From positions 92,881-156,880 of the forward strand of contig NZ_JAJUBC010000013.1 of assembly GCF_028683095.1 (NCBI RefSeq): a stretch of DNA of 64,000 bases, in the 5' to 3' direction. The DNA is from Enterovibrio gelatinilyticus (GTDB lineage Bacteria; Pseudomonadota; Gammaproteobacteria; Enterobacterales; Vibrionaceae). Below the pieces are notes generated by a model. It ran no database searches and had not been told where the DNA came from. It was given only the letters and a program-made list of their open reading frames with translations. Positions 1-8,663 of the stretch are shown one piece after another. The position numbers and the translations under genes are program-made. How positions within the stretch are numbered: the first letter of the stretch is position 1; each line of letters begins with the position of its first letter.

Positions 1-834
1 AATTTTGCCGGAACTCAAGTTCTGTTTTGCCGCATCGCTAGCGGCGCTTTTTACATCTCCGTTGCCAATGCCTTCCTCAGAAAACGCCGCATCAGGTTCA
101 AAGGTGCTCTTTGAATCCACAACAGCTGCGTTAATGTCGTCCATTTCCTGCGCCGTCAGTTCACGCCACTCGCCCAATTTCAGCGTGCCCAAACGCACAT
201 TCATGATGCGGATACGCTTTAGCTTGGTGACCTCAAAACCTAGATATTCACACATGCGGCGAATTTGGCGATTCAAACCCTGAGTCAGAATGATCTTGAA
301 AACAAACTTACTCTGTCTTTCTACAACACAAGGTTTGGTCACGGTATCTAGGATCGGGATACCGTTAGACATCAGCTCAACGAACTTAGGTGTGATAGGA
401 CGATCAACGGTCACCAAGTATTCTTTCTCGTGGTTGTTACCAGCGCGAAGAATCTTGTTCACGATATCGCCATCGCTCGTGAGAAAGATAAGCCCTTCTG
501 ATGGCTTATCTAGACGTCCGATAGGGAAAATACGTTTAGGATGACCAATTGCTTCCACAATATTCCCGCGCACATTTCGCGCCGTCGTACAGGTGATACC
601 AATTGGTTTGTTGTAAGCAATGTAAACACGATCGACTTTGCTTTCAGGCACTTTATCGATGCGTTTGTTGTTCACCATGACTTCATCACCCGGCAACACT
701 TTCGTGCCAAGCTCAGGGATGATGCCATTGATGGTGACCTTTTGCTGTTCAATGAATTTGTCTGCTTCGCGGCGCGAGCAAAAACCAGAATCACTGATGA
801 ATTTATTTAGACGTATTCCGCTACTTGTGTTCAC
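1..834 (-). CDS. rluF: 23S rRNA pseudouridine(2604) synthase RluF, 3' end cut by window edge
   Basis: Isomerises uridine to pseudouridine in 23S rRNA (position 2604 in E. coli) in the cytoplasm. Reading the minus strand from a GTG at 834 gives 278 open codons to the left edge with no stop, so the C-terminal end lies outside the window. Residues about 8-50 form an S4 RNA-binding domain ([18 protein letters not shown]). The catalytic aspartate is in the GRLDKPSEG motif (Asp about 109), and NRQIRRMCE about residue 190 is typical of the RsuA/RluB/E/F group. Segments such as NKILRAGN and [10 protein letters not shown] are close to E. coli RluF, which is about 290 residues. The acidic/serine-rich tail replaces the basic tail of the E. 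coli protein. No ATG lies nearby, so GTG is the best start. Confidence 0.93.
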   Translation of the reverse strand, partial: MNTSSGIRLNKFISDSGFCSRREADKFIEQQKVTINGIIPELGTKVLPGDEVMVNNKRIDKVPESKVDRVYIAYNKPIGITCTTARNVRGNIVEAIGHPKRIFPIGRLDKPSEGLIFLTSDGDIVNKILRAGNNHEKEYLVTVDRPITPKFVELMSNGIPILDTVTKPCVVERQSKFVFKIILTQGLNRQIRRMCEYLGFEVTKLKRIRIMNVRLGTLKLGEWRELTAQEMDDINAAVVDSKSTFEPDAAFSEEGIGNGDVKSAASDAAKQNLSSGKI

Positions 835-1131
835 AAACGTTTCTTATCTCAAATTGTACTGTTCTCGTTCAACCAAGCGATCAAAGCGCTATGCCATTTT
901 GAAGGCTGGCGCTCCGCGGTTGACGCGGGTATAACCGCTAATTATACGTTAAACCAAACCCTGCAAGATAGCGGGATACAGGCTTTTATCTATGCCAATC
1001 GCTTTAACCCTCCCCCCTCGCGTCGTTTATCACCAAAAAATCGGCTTCTTTCTCTAAAATCCCAATGCAATCGCACCACTCTGTGCTTTAATGCGCTCCT
1101 ATTGTCATCTCACTTATTTGAGGCAATCTCT

Positions 1132-1455
1132 GTGAGCCAAGCACCTACTAAAATCACGTTCTTTGAATGGCTGACGCCGCTTGTTGCGTCAGGTAAGAAA
1201 ACCATCACGATCAGAGATGAATCTGAATCCCATTACGTTCCAGGCACACGCGTGGATGTTCATACGCTGGAGAAAGACGCATACGTCTGTCAGATTGACA
1301 TCGTATCAGTCGAAAAAATTGGCTTTGATGACATCAACGAAGAACACGCAGCTCAAGAGTTCATTGCGCTGGATGAACTCAAGCCGCTGATCCGCGAGAT
1401 CTACCCGAACGACGAAGATTTCTATGTGATCACCTATACGTTAGTCGGCGAATAA
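1132..1455 (+). CDS. YqfB-type N4-acetylcytidine amidohydrolase (ASCH domain)
   Basis: Small ASCH-fold protein of 107 residues, closely resembling E. coli YqfB (103 residues), which removes the acetyl group from N4-acetylcytidine. The ASCH signature GKKTITIRDESESH is at residues 21-34; Lys23 and Thr26 align with the catalytic Lys21 and Thr24 of YqfB, and the acidic HAAQE segment supplies the glutamate region. The C-terminus (IYPNDEDFYVITY) also matches. A TTG-initiated version at 1102 would be 10 residues longer, but GTG at 1132 has GAGG about 9 bases upstream and matches the family's length. It stands alone, divergent from rluF. A 8-bp-stem hairpin follows the stop. Confidence 0.88.
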   Translation: MSQAPTKITFFEWLTPLVASGKKTITIRDESESHYVPGTRVDVHTLEKDAYVCQIDIVSVEKIGFDDINEEHAAQEFIALDELKPLIREIYPNDEDFYVITYTLVGE

Positions 1456-1480
1456 ATCCCTATTGCCAAATAACGAAAGA

Positions 1481-1503
1481 ACGCCGACCCAAAAGGTCGG
1501 CGA
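1481..1503 (+). terminator. Hairpin between convergent genes (weak terminator)
   Basis: CGCCGACC at 1482-1489 pairs with GGTCGGCG at 1495-1502 around a 5-base loop. It lies between the YqfB-type gene and the convergent PLP-enzyme gene. There is no clear T-run on either side, so it may be an imperfect terminator. Confidence 0.45.
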
Positions 1504-1536
1504 ATCATCAACGAACGCATTACAACTTACTGGTTG

Positions 1537-2790
1537 TTAGGACTGTGTTGATAAAACCTCTTTTAGTGCATCGAAGAAAACATCGATCTCTTCTATCGTA
1601 TTGTAATGCATCAAGCCCACACGCAAGATGCCGCCTTTCGCAGTCACACCAAACGCGTCAGTGAGTTTATCGGCGTAGAGATGACCGCTCCAAACATAGA
1701 TTTGTCGCTTGCCTAGCGCTTCTGCAACCATCGTTGGGTCTATGTCACCGAATCTCAGAGCAAACGTCGCCGTGCGCCCTTTTACCTGTTCGACACCATA
1801 CAACTGCACATTTTCCAGCCGCTGTAACTGCGCTAAGAAATAAGCGGATAACGTCATTTCATACTGATGAATGTTGTCATATCCCGAAGCCAATCGTTCA
1901 CGAAGTGTTCCACCATCGCCCAGCGAGGCTAAATAATCCACAGCTGCAACAAATGCACTTAGCGCTTCAAAATTCAGTGTGCCGGTTTCCCAACAGTTTG
2001 GCGTAACGGTTGGCGCAGGCTCAACTTTATAAGGGGGAATTGACGAGAGCCACTCCTGCTTACCGTACAGAAAACCAAGATGTGGGCCATAGAATTTGTA
2101 CGCAGAGCCTGCAAGAAAATCGACATCCAATGCGTGTACATCAACCAGTTGGTGCGGCAGTAAATGTACCGCATCCACAAATACTTTCGCGCCCACGTCG
2201 TGGCTCATTGCAATCACCGTTTCCAAATCAGTCATGGTGCCAGTGATATTGCTGGCAGCGGTCACAGCCACCAGCCGCGTTCGGCTATTCAGTAAGGCTG
2301 CCAACGCATCTAAATCTAACGCACTGGAATCATCGATTACGGGAAGATAATGCACCGTCACGCCTCGGTCTTGTGCTGCCATGACCCAGCTTGATCGGTT
2401 CGCACCATGATCAGCCACAGAGACAATCACTTCATCCCCGCTTTGCCACTCTTGGCTTAGTGCTCGGCTAAAAGAGAAGGTTACCGACGTCATGTTTGCG
2501 CCAAAGAAAATACCCTCTGTCGAAGAGGCCCCCACCAGCGCAGCCGCACTAGCACGAGCACGATCCACCAACGATACCGTTTCCTGACTGACGAGAAACT
2601 TGCCACCTAAATTTGAGTTTCCACTGCGAAGGTAATGTCCAAATGCATCAATCACCGAATCTGGAAGCTGAGTGCCACCAGGGCCATCTAGGTATACTGG
2701 CGACACGCCGTTAACGGTTCGTTTCAACGCGGGAAACATTGCCCGCAGCTGCTCTACATTGTCTTGATTAAGCGGTGAAAACGAAGACAT
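1537..2790 (-). CDS. Cysteine desulfurase-like PLP enzyme (class V aminotransferase, VC1184 type)
   Basis: Fold-type I PLP enzyme of 417 residues in the class V aminotransferase superfamily, resembling the VC1184 subgroup of cysteine desulfurase-like proteins. The PLP lysine is Lys232 in GSAYKFYGPHLG, with the cofactor-binding aspartate Asp206 in VFVDAVHLLPH; ADHGANRSSW near 127 is the usual substrate/PLP region. A longer reading starts at 2859, but ATG 2790 is preceded by a strong GGAGG and gives the family N-terminus (SSFSPLNQDNVEQLR). The gene overlaps the end of the upstream 2OG-Fe oxygenase by 23 bases, so the two are translationally coupled and probably share a substrate. True substrate unknown; a lyase or transaminase acting on an oxidised amino acid is possible, classical Fe-S sulfur supply is unlikely. 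Confidence 0.85.
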   Translation of the reverse strand: MSSFSPLNQDNVEQLRAMFPALKRTVNGVSPVYLDGPGGTQLPDSVIDAFGHYLRSGNSNLGGKFLVSQETVSLVDRARASAAALVGASSTEGIFFGANMTSVTFSFSRALSQEWQSGDEVIVSVADHGANRSSWVMAAQDRGVTVHYLPVIDDSSALDLDALAALLNSRTRLVAVTAASNITGTMTDLETVIAMSHDVGAKVFVDAVHLLPHQLVDVHALDVDFLAGSAYKFYGPHLGFLYGKQEWLSSIPPYKVEPAPTVTPNCWETGTLNFEALSAFVAAVDYLASLGDGGTLRERLASGYDNIHQYEMTLSAYFLAQLQRLENVQLYGVEQVKGRTATFALRFGDIDPTMVAEALGKRQIYVWSGHLYADKLTDAFGVTAKGGILRVGLMHYNTIEEIDVFFDALKEVLSTQS

Positions 2791-3403
2791 CACGCACGCC
2801 CTCCTCGCCGGCTTCGCTCGACAGCGTTTCTGATATGTGGTGGTAGTATCGCTGATCATCGAGGATCACGAATTGATTAGGCTCGAGTACGGTATTGAGG
2901 TGTGGGTGTTGCTCAACGGGCGAGGTATAGATTTGAGTGAATCCACCCGCGATATTTTGGCGCTGAACACAGAAAATACCCACAAAACGAAATCCGTCTT
3001 GATGAATGCCCTCTGGCGCGGGGGCACTGGTGTCTTGCGCTGAGCAGGTCACTCGAATTTGGTGCACATCAATATCGCCACTGGCGTGATCCAAACCTGT
3101 TGCAGATGCGAACGAGCGCAATAGGTGAACAAATTCAGGAAGTGCCACCATGTCATCATCCATCGGTGCAAAGTGACGTTCAACATCCCCCACCACCCGA
3201 TTAACATCTGAAGACTGCATAAATGATTGATGAGGTAAGCGTGTTATTTCGCCCCTGTCGTTTAACGTAAAGCGCGCGTAGCTTCTAAAGCGTACGTTAC
3301 TGTCGACATACGGGTCTTCACTCAGTTTGGCAAAGTAAGGAAGTAACGTTGACGATACTTCTTCTGGTGTTTGGAAAGCTTCGATCAGAAATTTATTTTG
3401 CAT
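2768..3403 (-). CDS. 2OG-Fe(II) dioxygenase family protein (amino-acid hydroxylase type)
   Basis: A 211-residue protein of the 2OG-Fe dioxygenase family that includes the free amino-acid hydroxylase IDO of Bacillus. The iron triad is visible: His134 and Asp136 (GIHQDGFRF) and a distal His at 188/189 (DDQRYYHHIS), with Arg204 (GVRDVFVF) placed to hold 2-oxoglutarate. By family it hydroxylates a small molecule, often an aliphatic L-amino acid, in the cytoplasm; the substrate is not deducible here. It is the first gene of a two-gene unit: its last 23 bases overlap the PLP enzyme gene. The start ATG at 3403 has a purine-rich AGGGAATG segment just upstream. Confidence 0.82.
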   Translation of the reverse strand: MQNKFLIEAFQTPEEVSSTLLPYFAKLSEDPYVDSNVRFRSYARFTLNDRGEITRLPHQSFMQSSDVNRVVGDVERHFAPMDDDMVALPEFVHLLRSFASATGLDHASGDIDVHQIRVTCSAQDTSAPAPEGIHQDGFRFVGIFCVQRQNIAGGFTQIYTSPVEQHPHLNTVLEPNQFVILDDQRYYHHISETLSSEAGEEGVRDVFVFTA

Positions 3404-3701
3404 CTTTCATTCCCTGTTAACCGTAGCAGAACCCAACCTGTTATCAGATTGTTAATGAAATCTTATGCCACACCAAAGACAAACATCAAGCCCAAAACAC
3501 CAATAAAGACTGATAAACCAGTATTAAATATCACCACACTGTCAATCTGGCATATTGCATTGCTTTTGCTCCCGCCATCGGTATTTTGTACCTCGCTGGG
3601 GTATATACCCCTCAATTCTGTGGGTTGTTATTTAACCAAGGCTCAATCAAGATGCGAGTAGGAAATGCTGACGGTTTAAAGCGAAGGACACGAAAAACGG
3701 A
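3404..3701. other. Divergent promoter region with a 14-bp perfect palindrome
   Basis: Almost 300 bases between the divergent oxygenase and GNAT-like genes without a supportable gene. GGGGTATATACCCC at 3598-3611 is a perfect palindrome and could be a regulator site or part of a core promoter. Nothing else was recognised. Confidence 0.4.
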
Positions 3702-4874
3702 ATGAGTAAGCAGCAAAACGAAACAGACGAATTAACATGCCACGTAGTCTCTTCTATCACAGCGATTGCAGAGGACGAATGGAATGCGCTTCTACCGGAT
3801 GATTATCCGTTTGCTCGTTATGCATTTTTTACCACCCTAGAAAAGAGTGAAGTCATTGGTCGAAAAAGCGGTTGGCTACCTCAGTATCTAGCGGTTTACC
3901 ATCGAAACCACCTTGTTGGCGCAATGCCTTGCTTCTTGAAAACTCACCCTTATGGCGAATATGTGTTTGATTGGTCGTGGGCTGAAGCTTATGAAGATGC
4001 GGGTATTGAATACTACCCAAAGTTGGTCTGTGCGATTCCGTTTACTCCTGCTTCCGGTGAGCGTCTTTTTGTTTCACCAACACATGACCAACGTGCAGTG
4101 AGAGCCTACCTGCTCGGTGGCATGCGCTCTCTCGCCAATCAGTTGGGCTGTTCAGGCACTCACATATTATTCCCGACCGAAACGTCACTCTCTTCAATAA
4201 CCCATTACGGGTATATGGAACGGCGTGCCGTTCAGTTTCATTGGTTCAATCGAGGTTACGAAACGTTCGACAATTTTCTCGCCACGTTGACATCACGCCG
4301 AAGGAAGAATATTCGTAAGGAACGCAAGAGTATTTCGGTGCAAAACGTTAACGTTGAGATACGTGAAGGTGATGATATTTGTCCATCAGATTGGCAAACC
4401 TTCTACCGTTTTTATCAGCGAACATATTTGAAACGTTCGGGGCACACTGGCTATCTAAATCAGGCGTTTTTTGAGCAATTGGGTGCCTCTTTAACAGACA
4501 ACCTTGTATTAGCTCTGGCATTTATTGACGATGAACCGGTTGCTGGCGCACTGTATTTCAAATCGACACACACTCTTTATGGGCGCTACTGGGGATGTCT
4601 AGCAGAATACGAAAATCTTCATTTCGAGCTTTGCTACTACCAAGGTATCGAATACTGCATTAAGCATGGTCTTCACCGTTTCGATGCGGGTGCTCAGGGT
4701 GAACACAAACTTATGCGTGGGTTTGAACCCATACTCACCTACTCAGCCCACCACTTAGAACACCAAGGCTTTCATCAAGCGATCGGCGACTACTTACAGC
4801 GAGAACATCACCTTATTCAGCAATACCTAGAAGATGCCAAGGCACACCTGCCATATCGAATGGAATCACAATAA
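3702..4874 (+). CDS. GNAT-like N-acyltransferase of the COG3146/DUF482 family
   Basis: A 390-residue cytoplasmic protein of the peptidogalycan biosynthesis/DUF482 type, with a FemX/GNAT-like fold. Recognisable pieces are the N-terminal DEWNALLPDDYPFARY segment, the central RRRKNIRKERKS basic stretch (about 200-212) and the C-terminal FDAGAQGEHKLMRGFEP motif (about 328-344), which are characteristic of this family. No biochemical role is firmly known for the family; acyl or aminoacyl transfer is inferred from the fold. It starts at ATG 3702, with AAGGACACG upstream. It is convergent with the cyclase gene downstream, with only about 60 bases between stops. Confidence 0.8.
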   Translation: MSKQQNETDELTCHVVSSITAIAEDEWNALLPDDYPFARYAFFTTLEKSEVIGRKSGWLPQYLAVYHRNHLVGAMPCFLKTHPYGEYVFDWSWAEAYEDAGIEYYPKLVCAIPFTPASGERLFVSPTHDQRAVRAYLLGGMRSLANQLGCSGTHILFPTETSLSSITHYGYMERRAVQFHWFNRGYETFDNFLATLTSRRRKNIRKERKSISVQNVNVEIREGDDICPSDWQTFYRFYQRTYLKRSGHTGYLNQAFFEQLGASLTDNLVLALAFIDDEPVAGALYFKSTHTLYGRYWGCLAEYENLHFELCYYQGIEYCIKHGLHRFDAGAQGEHKLMRGFEPILTYSAHHLEHQGFHQAIGDYLQREHHLIQQYLEDAKAHLPYRMESQ

Positions 4875-4932
4875 CCTCGCTATTCTCGAACTTTGCAACG
4901 CGCCACAACACATCCTGGCTATCCCAAATGGG

Positions 4933-6459
4933 CTAGTTGACCAATTTGGGCCGCCGCAATGATCTGAAATGTTGCTGTCGGTTTCGCCCTTGCGCTTTTG
5001 CAGCGTACAGCGCTTTATCCGCTTCTTTGAACAAGGTTTCCACGGAGCCTGAAGCACGATTGGGCGACATAGAAGCGATGCCAATGCTCATTGTGATCCG
5101 GCAATCCCACGAATATGGCAATTTAGAGAAGCTCATACACACACGGTCCGCGAGACACTCTGCTTCTTCTGCGCTCAATTCTGGACAGACAACCATGAAT
5201 TCATCGCCTCCCCATCGGCCAATATGATCCACCTTGCGAAAGACATTGCGGAGGTGATCTGCTGTCATTACCAACCCTTCATCACCGGCTGTGTGACCTT
5301 CACTGTCATTTAGCTCTTTAAAATGATCAATATCGATGAGTAACACTGAAAGGTTTCGCCCATATCGCTTGGCACGTTTCACTTCGACACCAAACAACTG
5401 CTCCATCGAGCGGCGATTTCGCAGATTCGTTAAAAGGTCGTATTGAGACTCTTTTTCAAGTTTCTTGTGATGTGATAAGTCGCGAACTATCGCAATATTT
5501 CGATGCGTTTTATTGTGCTGAAAAGACGCAATCGTCACGGATAGAGGCATGGTGTCACCCGACTTTGACAGCCCTGTCACTTCAGTTGATGAGTTTGACA
5601 TTCGCCTCATTCGAACAGCCTCTGAAAAATCTTCTCGATATTTTACATGAGCTTCGCGTAAAGATTCGTCCATCAAGCTTTCAATTTCCATTCCCATTAG
5701 CTCTTTCTCGTTGTAACCAAAAATTGTTGTTACAGCATGGTTCGTTCGCAAGATACGGCCTTGATCGTCTACGTATATGCACCCATCTGGAGATGAGTTA
5801 AAAATTGCATCTGTCTCTTGTAACCGATAGAAAAAACGCCGAGCGATAATAGAAACCGAAAGTGCTAGAGCAAGGATCACGACCAAAGGGAATGATGAAG
5901 ACACATAAAGCCAGAACTGATTTTTCTGATTACTTTCATTAATTGAGGTGTATTTCAAAGAGACTTTTGTTTCTAAGTCCGCACGAAGACGTGTCAGTGC
6001 TTTTCGAGATTCGTTGTCATCAACCTTAACGAGTTTGTCCACTTCAACGGCAGGTTCATACTTATACTCCACATAGATTAGGTTCAGCATTTGAAAGTAC
6101 TCATTCAATGTGCTTTGGACAACAATGAGATCTTTCATGTGGGTTTCAGACAGATCAGCAAGAAACAAATTCAACAAGGCATCATTGGCCTTCCAATAGC
6201 TCTCAGTCGCCTCAATGTAGTAGTAGTCCGTTCTTCTCAAAACATAATTTTTAAAATGATGAATAAAACCTAAATAGCCAAATGCGCGCTCTAGCGCCGC
6301 CAGCTCGAGTGCCACATTCACCTGTTCTTGTGACTCTATGTGCCAATCTTCATTTAGCTTTTCAATGTAGTCAGTCTGCTTAACGGTATAGCCCAACGAA
6401 ATCGTCAGCATGGATATGCACAAAGCAAAGAGAGTGAGATTTAGGTTTCTCTTCGACAT
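4933..6459 (-). CDS. Membrane PAS-GGDEF diguanylate cyclase
   Basis: Makes c-di-GMP from two GTP. The 508-residue protein has an N-terminal membrane helix (about 6-24), a periplasmic mostly helical sensor region (25-182), a second membrane helix (about 184-206), a PAS domain (about 212-330, FNSSPDGCIYVDDQGRI) and a GGDEF domain (about 340-500). The catalytic motif is intact (GGDEF 417-421) and RKVD at 408-411 is a canonical RxxD inhibitory site five residues before it, so product inhibition is expected. DLLTNLRNRR at the domain start is typical. Single gene; ATG 6459 is preceded by GAGGAAG-like purines. It would link an envelope signal to biofilm/motility control. Confidence 0.92.
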   Translation of the reverse strand: MSKRNLNLTLFALCISMLTISLGYTVKQTDYIEKLNEDWHIESQEQVNVALELAALERAFGYLGFIHHFKNYVLRRTDYYYIEATESYWKANDALLNLFLADLSETHMKDLIVVQSTLNEYFQMLNLIYVEYKYEPAVEVDKLVKVDDNESRKALTRLRADLETKVSLKYTSINESNQKNQFWLYVSSSFPLVVILALALSVSIIARRFFYRLQETDAIFNSSPDGCIYVDDQGRILRTNHAVTTIFGYNEKELMGMEIESLMDESLREAHVKYREDFSEAVRMRRMSNSSTEVTGLSKSGDTMPLSVTIASFQHNKTHRNIAIVRDLSHHKKLEKESQYDLLTNLRNRRSMEQLFGVEVKRAKRYGRNLSVLLIDIDHFKELNDSEGHTAGDEGLVMTADHLRNVFRKVDHIGRWGGDEFMVVCPELSAEEAECLADRVCMSFSKLPYSWDCRITMSIGIASMSPNRASGSVETLFKEADKALYAAKAQGRNRQQHFRSLRRPKLVN

Positions 6460-6791
6460 GCTTCCTCGAAAATTTATTTTATTTATTAGTACTATGTATT
6501 GTAGTAAAGAGACCGAGGGTGCAGTGTGTTACACCAAATTCTGTGAGTCCTACGTCAATGCAACTCGACAAACCCGGTGATGGATGTTTAGGAAAGCGAA
6601 AAGAAGATCAAACAACAGAAATAGAACGGGAAATTGATACGGCTATCAAACACGTAACATGGTTACGCAGAAACATCGTTACGCAGAAACAGTTAACCGG
6701 CAGCAGAAGAGTGTGGTTTAAGGTTGAAAACAAAAAAGGTGGCATAGCCACCTTCTGTTTTCATCGAAACGGTTTTATAGATTTACCAGCA
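6460..6791. other. Intergenic region, no gene supported
   Basis: About 330 bases. It holds the promoter of the minus-strand cyclase on its left and, at its right end, the terminator of the small membrane protein. A short plus-strand open frame of 95 codons runs through it, but it crosses the terminator and has no ribosome site or recognisable features. Confidence 0.5.
6730..6756 (-). terminator. Rho-independent terminator
   Basis: GGTGGC at 6738-6743 and GCCACC at 6747-6752 form a stem with a 3-base loop. On the minus strand the stem is followed by a run of T (complement of the A-run 6732-6737). It lies 37 bases after the stop of the small membrane protein gene. Confidence 0.8.
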
Positions 6792-7166
6792 TTAGCCTTC
6801 GTTTGATTGCAGTTTCGCCTTCACTGCGTCAATTCGCTTGCCCATGTATTCTCTGTACTTGAAGTAGCCATACGTGGCGACCAAAGAGAAGAACAAGTAT
6901 GACAATGCAAAAATAAAAGGCGATGTGAGCAATTCTCTTTCAACACTCCACATAACACCAAATACGGTGATGCCCATCTTGACGGCGAAACCCGAAATAA
7001 GCATGAGAAGAGCAAGTTGCGGGTATTTCGTATGGCGAAAACTCAACCAATAACAACAGCCTACCGCCAATGTGGCTAGTGAGAACCCCACCATGTACGA
7101 GTGGAAATGATCACCAGCAAGGATGCCGCCGACAACCGATAGAAAAATAACCACAAAAAAGGCCAT
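6792..7166 (-). CDS. Small integral membrane protein, unknown function
   Basis: A 124-residue protein with about four hydrophobic segments (roughly residues 2-17, 27-45, 52-71 and 82-105) and a basic C-terminal tail. The arrangement, with a G-x-A-V-K-M turn before the third/fourth helices, loosely recalls AtpI-like proteins, but this is weak. ATG 7166 was chosen because AGGAG stands six bases upstream; a start at 7184 or 7235 would add a Cys-rich stretch without a ribosome site. Single gene with its own terminator. Function not recognised. Confidence 0.65.
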   Translation of the reverse strand: MAFFVVIFLSVVGGILAGDHFHSYMVGFSLATLAVGCCYWLSFRHTKYPQLALLMLISGFAVKMGITVFGVMWSVERELLTSPFIFALSYLFFSLVATYGYFKYREYMGKRIDAVKAKLQSNEG

Positions 7167-7633
7167 CTCAACTCCTACAACCATAAAGAATGAACATACT
7201 GAGCAACTTTTGCTCGCTGATGCGTATTTTTGCACACTTTGTAGACAGTTGCTAAAACATAAAATGTTACATGTCAGCTACATTTCTTTACCAATTCATA
7301 CCTTTGTATACAATGAAACATCTATTTTTCTTTGGGTTAGCATCAAAATTCCGAGTTAATAATTTGTTGTCTTGTTACCACTGGAAACATATTGTTACGA
7401 ATTAAATTATTTTTTTGCGACTCAGCGAGTGTTACCGTTCTGCATACGCTACTTTTTGTTCGACTCAAGCTCTGGATTTCGCCACACAGTCCTTCAGTTT
7501 TCCGGGTTTTCGCACTCTTCTATTTACTGTCAACGAAGTTTCACTTTACATATGTTATTTCGTATATATGATTTTCCGCATATTAGTTTTTCATCGCATT
7601 CCGTTTTCACGGAGAGATAAGTAAGGATCAAGA
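7167..7633. other. Divergent intergenic region upstream of the arsenate operon
   Basis: AT-rich, about 470 bases, with no supportable gene. An imperfect inverted element CATAT...ATATG at 7549-7570 lies about 65 bases before the GAPDH start and resembles the AT-rich dyads bound by ArsR-type repressors, but no arsR gene is adjacent. Treat it as a weak operator candidate. Confidence 0.3.
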
Positions 7634-8650
7634 ATGACAATCAAAATCGGCATCAATGGATTTGGAAGAATGGGCCGCCTCACGTTTCGAGCTGCATTTG
7701 ATCAAAGCGACGTAGAATTTGTTGCGATCAATGACCCAGAGGGCGATGCTGCAACACTTGCTCACCTTGCCAATTTCGACTCTGTTCATGGCCGCTGGCA
7801 TCACGAAGCACACGCTGACGGAAACCAAATCACCGTCAATGATACCGTGATCACATGCAGCCAAAACCGCGCCATTGAAGATACTGATTGGTCGGGTTGC
7901 GACATCGTTATCGAAGCATCAGGCAAAATGAAAACCAAATCATTGCTAGACGCTTACCTCGCACAAGGCGTAAAACGCGTGGTTGTGACTGCACCTGTCA
8001 AAGAAGATGGCGTACTTAACGTTGTCATGGGCGTTAACCACGAAGACTACGACCCTGAAAACCACCCCATTGTGACCGCAGCATCTTGTACAACAAACTG
8101 CTTGGCGCCTGTCGTTAAGGTCATCCATGAACAATTGGGGATTGTGCATGGTTCAATGACAACCATCCACGACATTACCAACACACAAACCATCATCGAT
8201 GCGCCACATAAAGACCTTCGTCGTGCTCGCGCCTGTGGAAGTTCACTGATTCCAACCACAACGGGGTCTGCAACTGCTATTACGCATATTTTCCCTGAGC
8301 TTAAAGGCAAGCTTAACGGTCATGCTGTGCGCGTTCCATTAACCAACGCGTCGTTGACTGACTGTGTTTTTGAAGTCAGCCGCTCCACAACCGAGCAAGA
8401 AGTTAACCAGATGCTCAAAGAAGCTGCTGACGGCGCTCTCAAAGGGATCATGGGATATGAAGAACGTCCATTGGTGTCGATCGACTACCGAACCGACCCT
8501 CGCTCTGGAATCATAGACGCCCTATCCACCATGGTGATTAACGGCACTCAGGTTAAGCTCTACGTCTGGTATGACAATGAGTGGGGTTATGCAAACCGTA
8601 CCGCCGAACTCGCACTCATGGTTGGTCGCAAAGACAAAGCGACACAGTAG
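7634..8650 (+). CDS. ArsJ-associated glyceraldehyde-3-phosphate dehydrogenase
   Basis: A complete 338-residue GAPDH: NAD-binding NGFGRMGR at 8-15, catalytic Cys152 in SCTTNC, and the family motifs [14 protein letters not shown] near the C-terminus. In ars operons this enzyme uses arsenate in place of phosphate and makes 1-arseno-3-phosphoglycerate, which ArsJ then exports. The assignment to the arsenate role rests on the immediate neighbour: arsJ starts 13 bases after the stop and must be co-transcribed. The ribosome site (AAGGA) lies just before ATG 7634. It is probably not the main glycolytic GAPDH of the cell, although the sequence alone cannot exclude a shared role. Confidence 0.9.
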   Translation: MTIKIGINGFGRMGRLTFRAAFDQSDVEFVAINDPEGDAATLAHLANFDSVHGRWHHEAHADGNQITVNDTVITCSQNRAIEDTDWSGCDIVIEASGKMKTKSLLDAYLAQGVKRVVVTAPVKEDGVLNVVMGVNHEDYDPENHPIVTAASCTTNCLAPVVKVIHEQLGIVHGSMTTIHDITNTQTIIDAPHKDLRRARACGSSLIPTTTGSATAITHIFPELKGKLNGHAVRVPLTNASLTDCVFEVSRSTTEQEVNQMLKEAADGALKGIMGYEERPLVSIDYRTDPRSGIIDALSTMVINGTQVKLYVWYDNEWGYANRTAELALMVGRKDKATQ

Positions 8651-8663
8651 GAGATAACAATTC

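Noticed and set aside
1102..1131. TTG start for the YqfB-type gene
   Set aside because: GTG at 1132 has a better ribosome site and gives the family's length.
4937..5227. Plus-strand frame antisense to the diguanylate cyclase
   Set aside because: Shadow of a real gene with intact GGDEF features on the other strand.
6519..6806. Plus-strand 95-codon open frame
   Set aside because: It runs through the minus-strand terminator and into the end of the small membrane protein gene, with no ribosome site or recognisable features.
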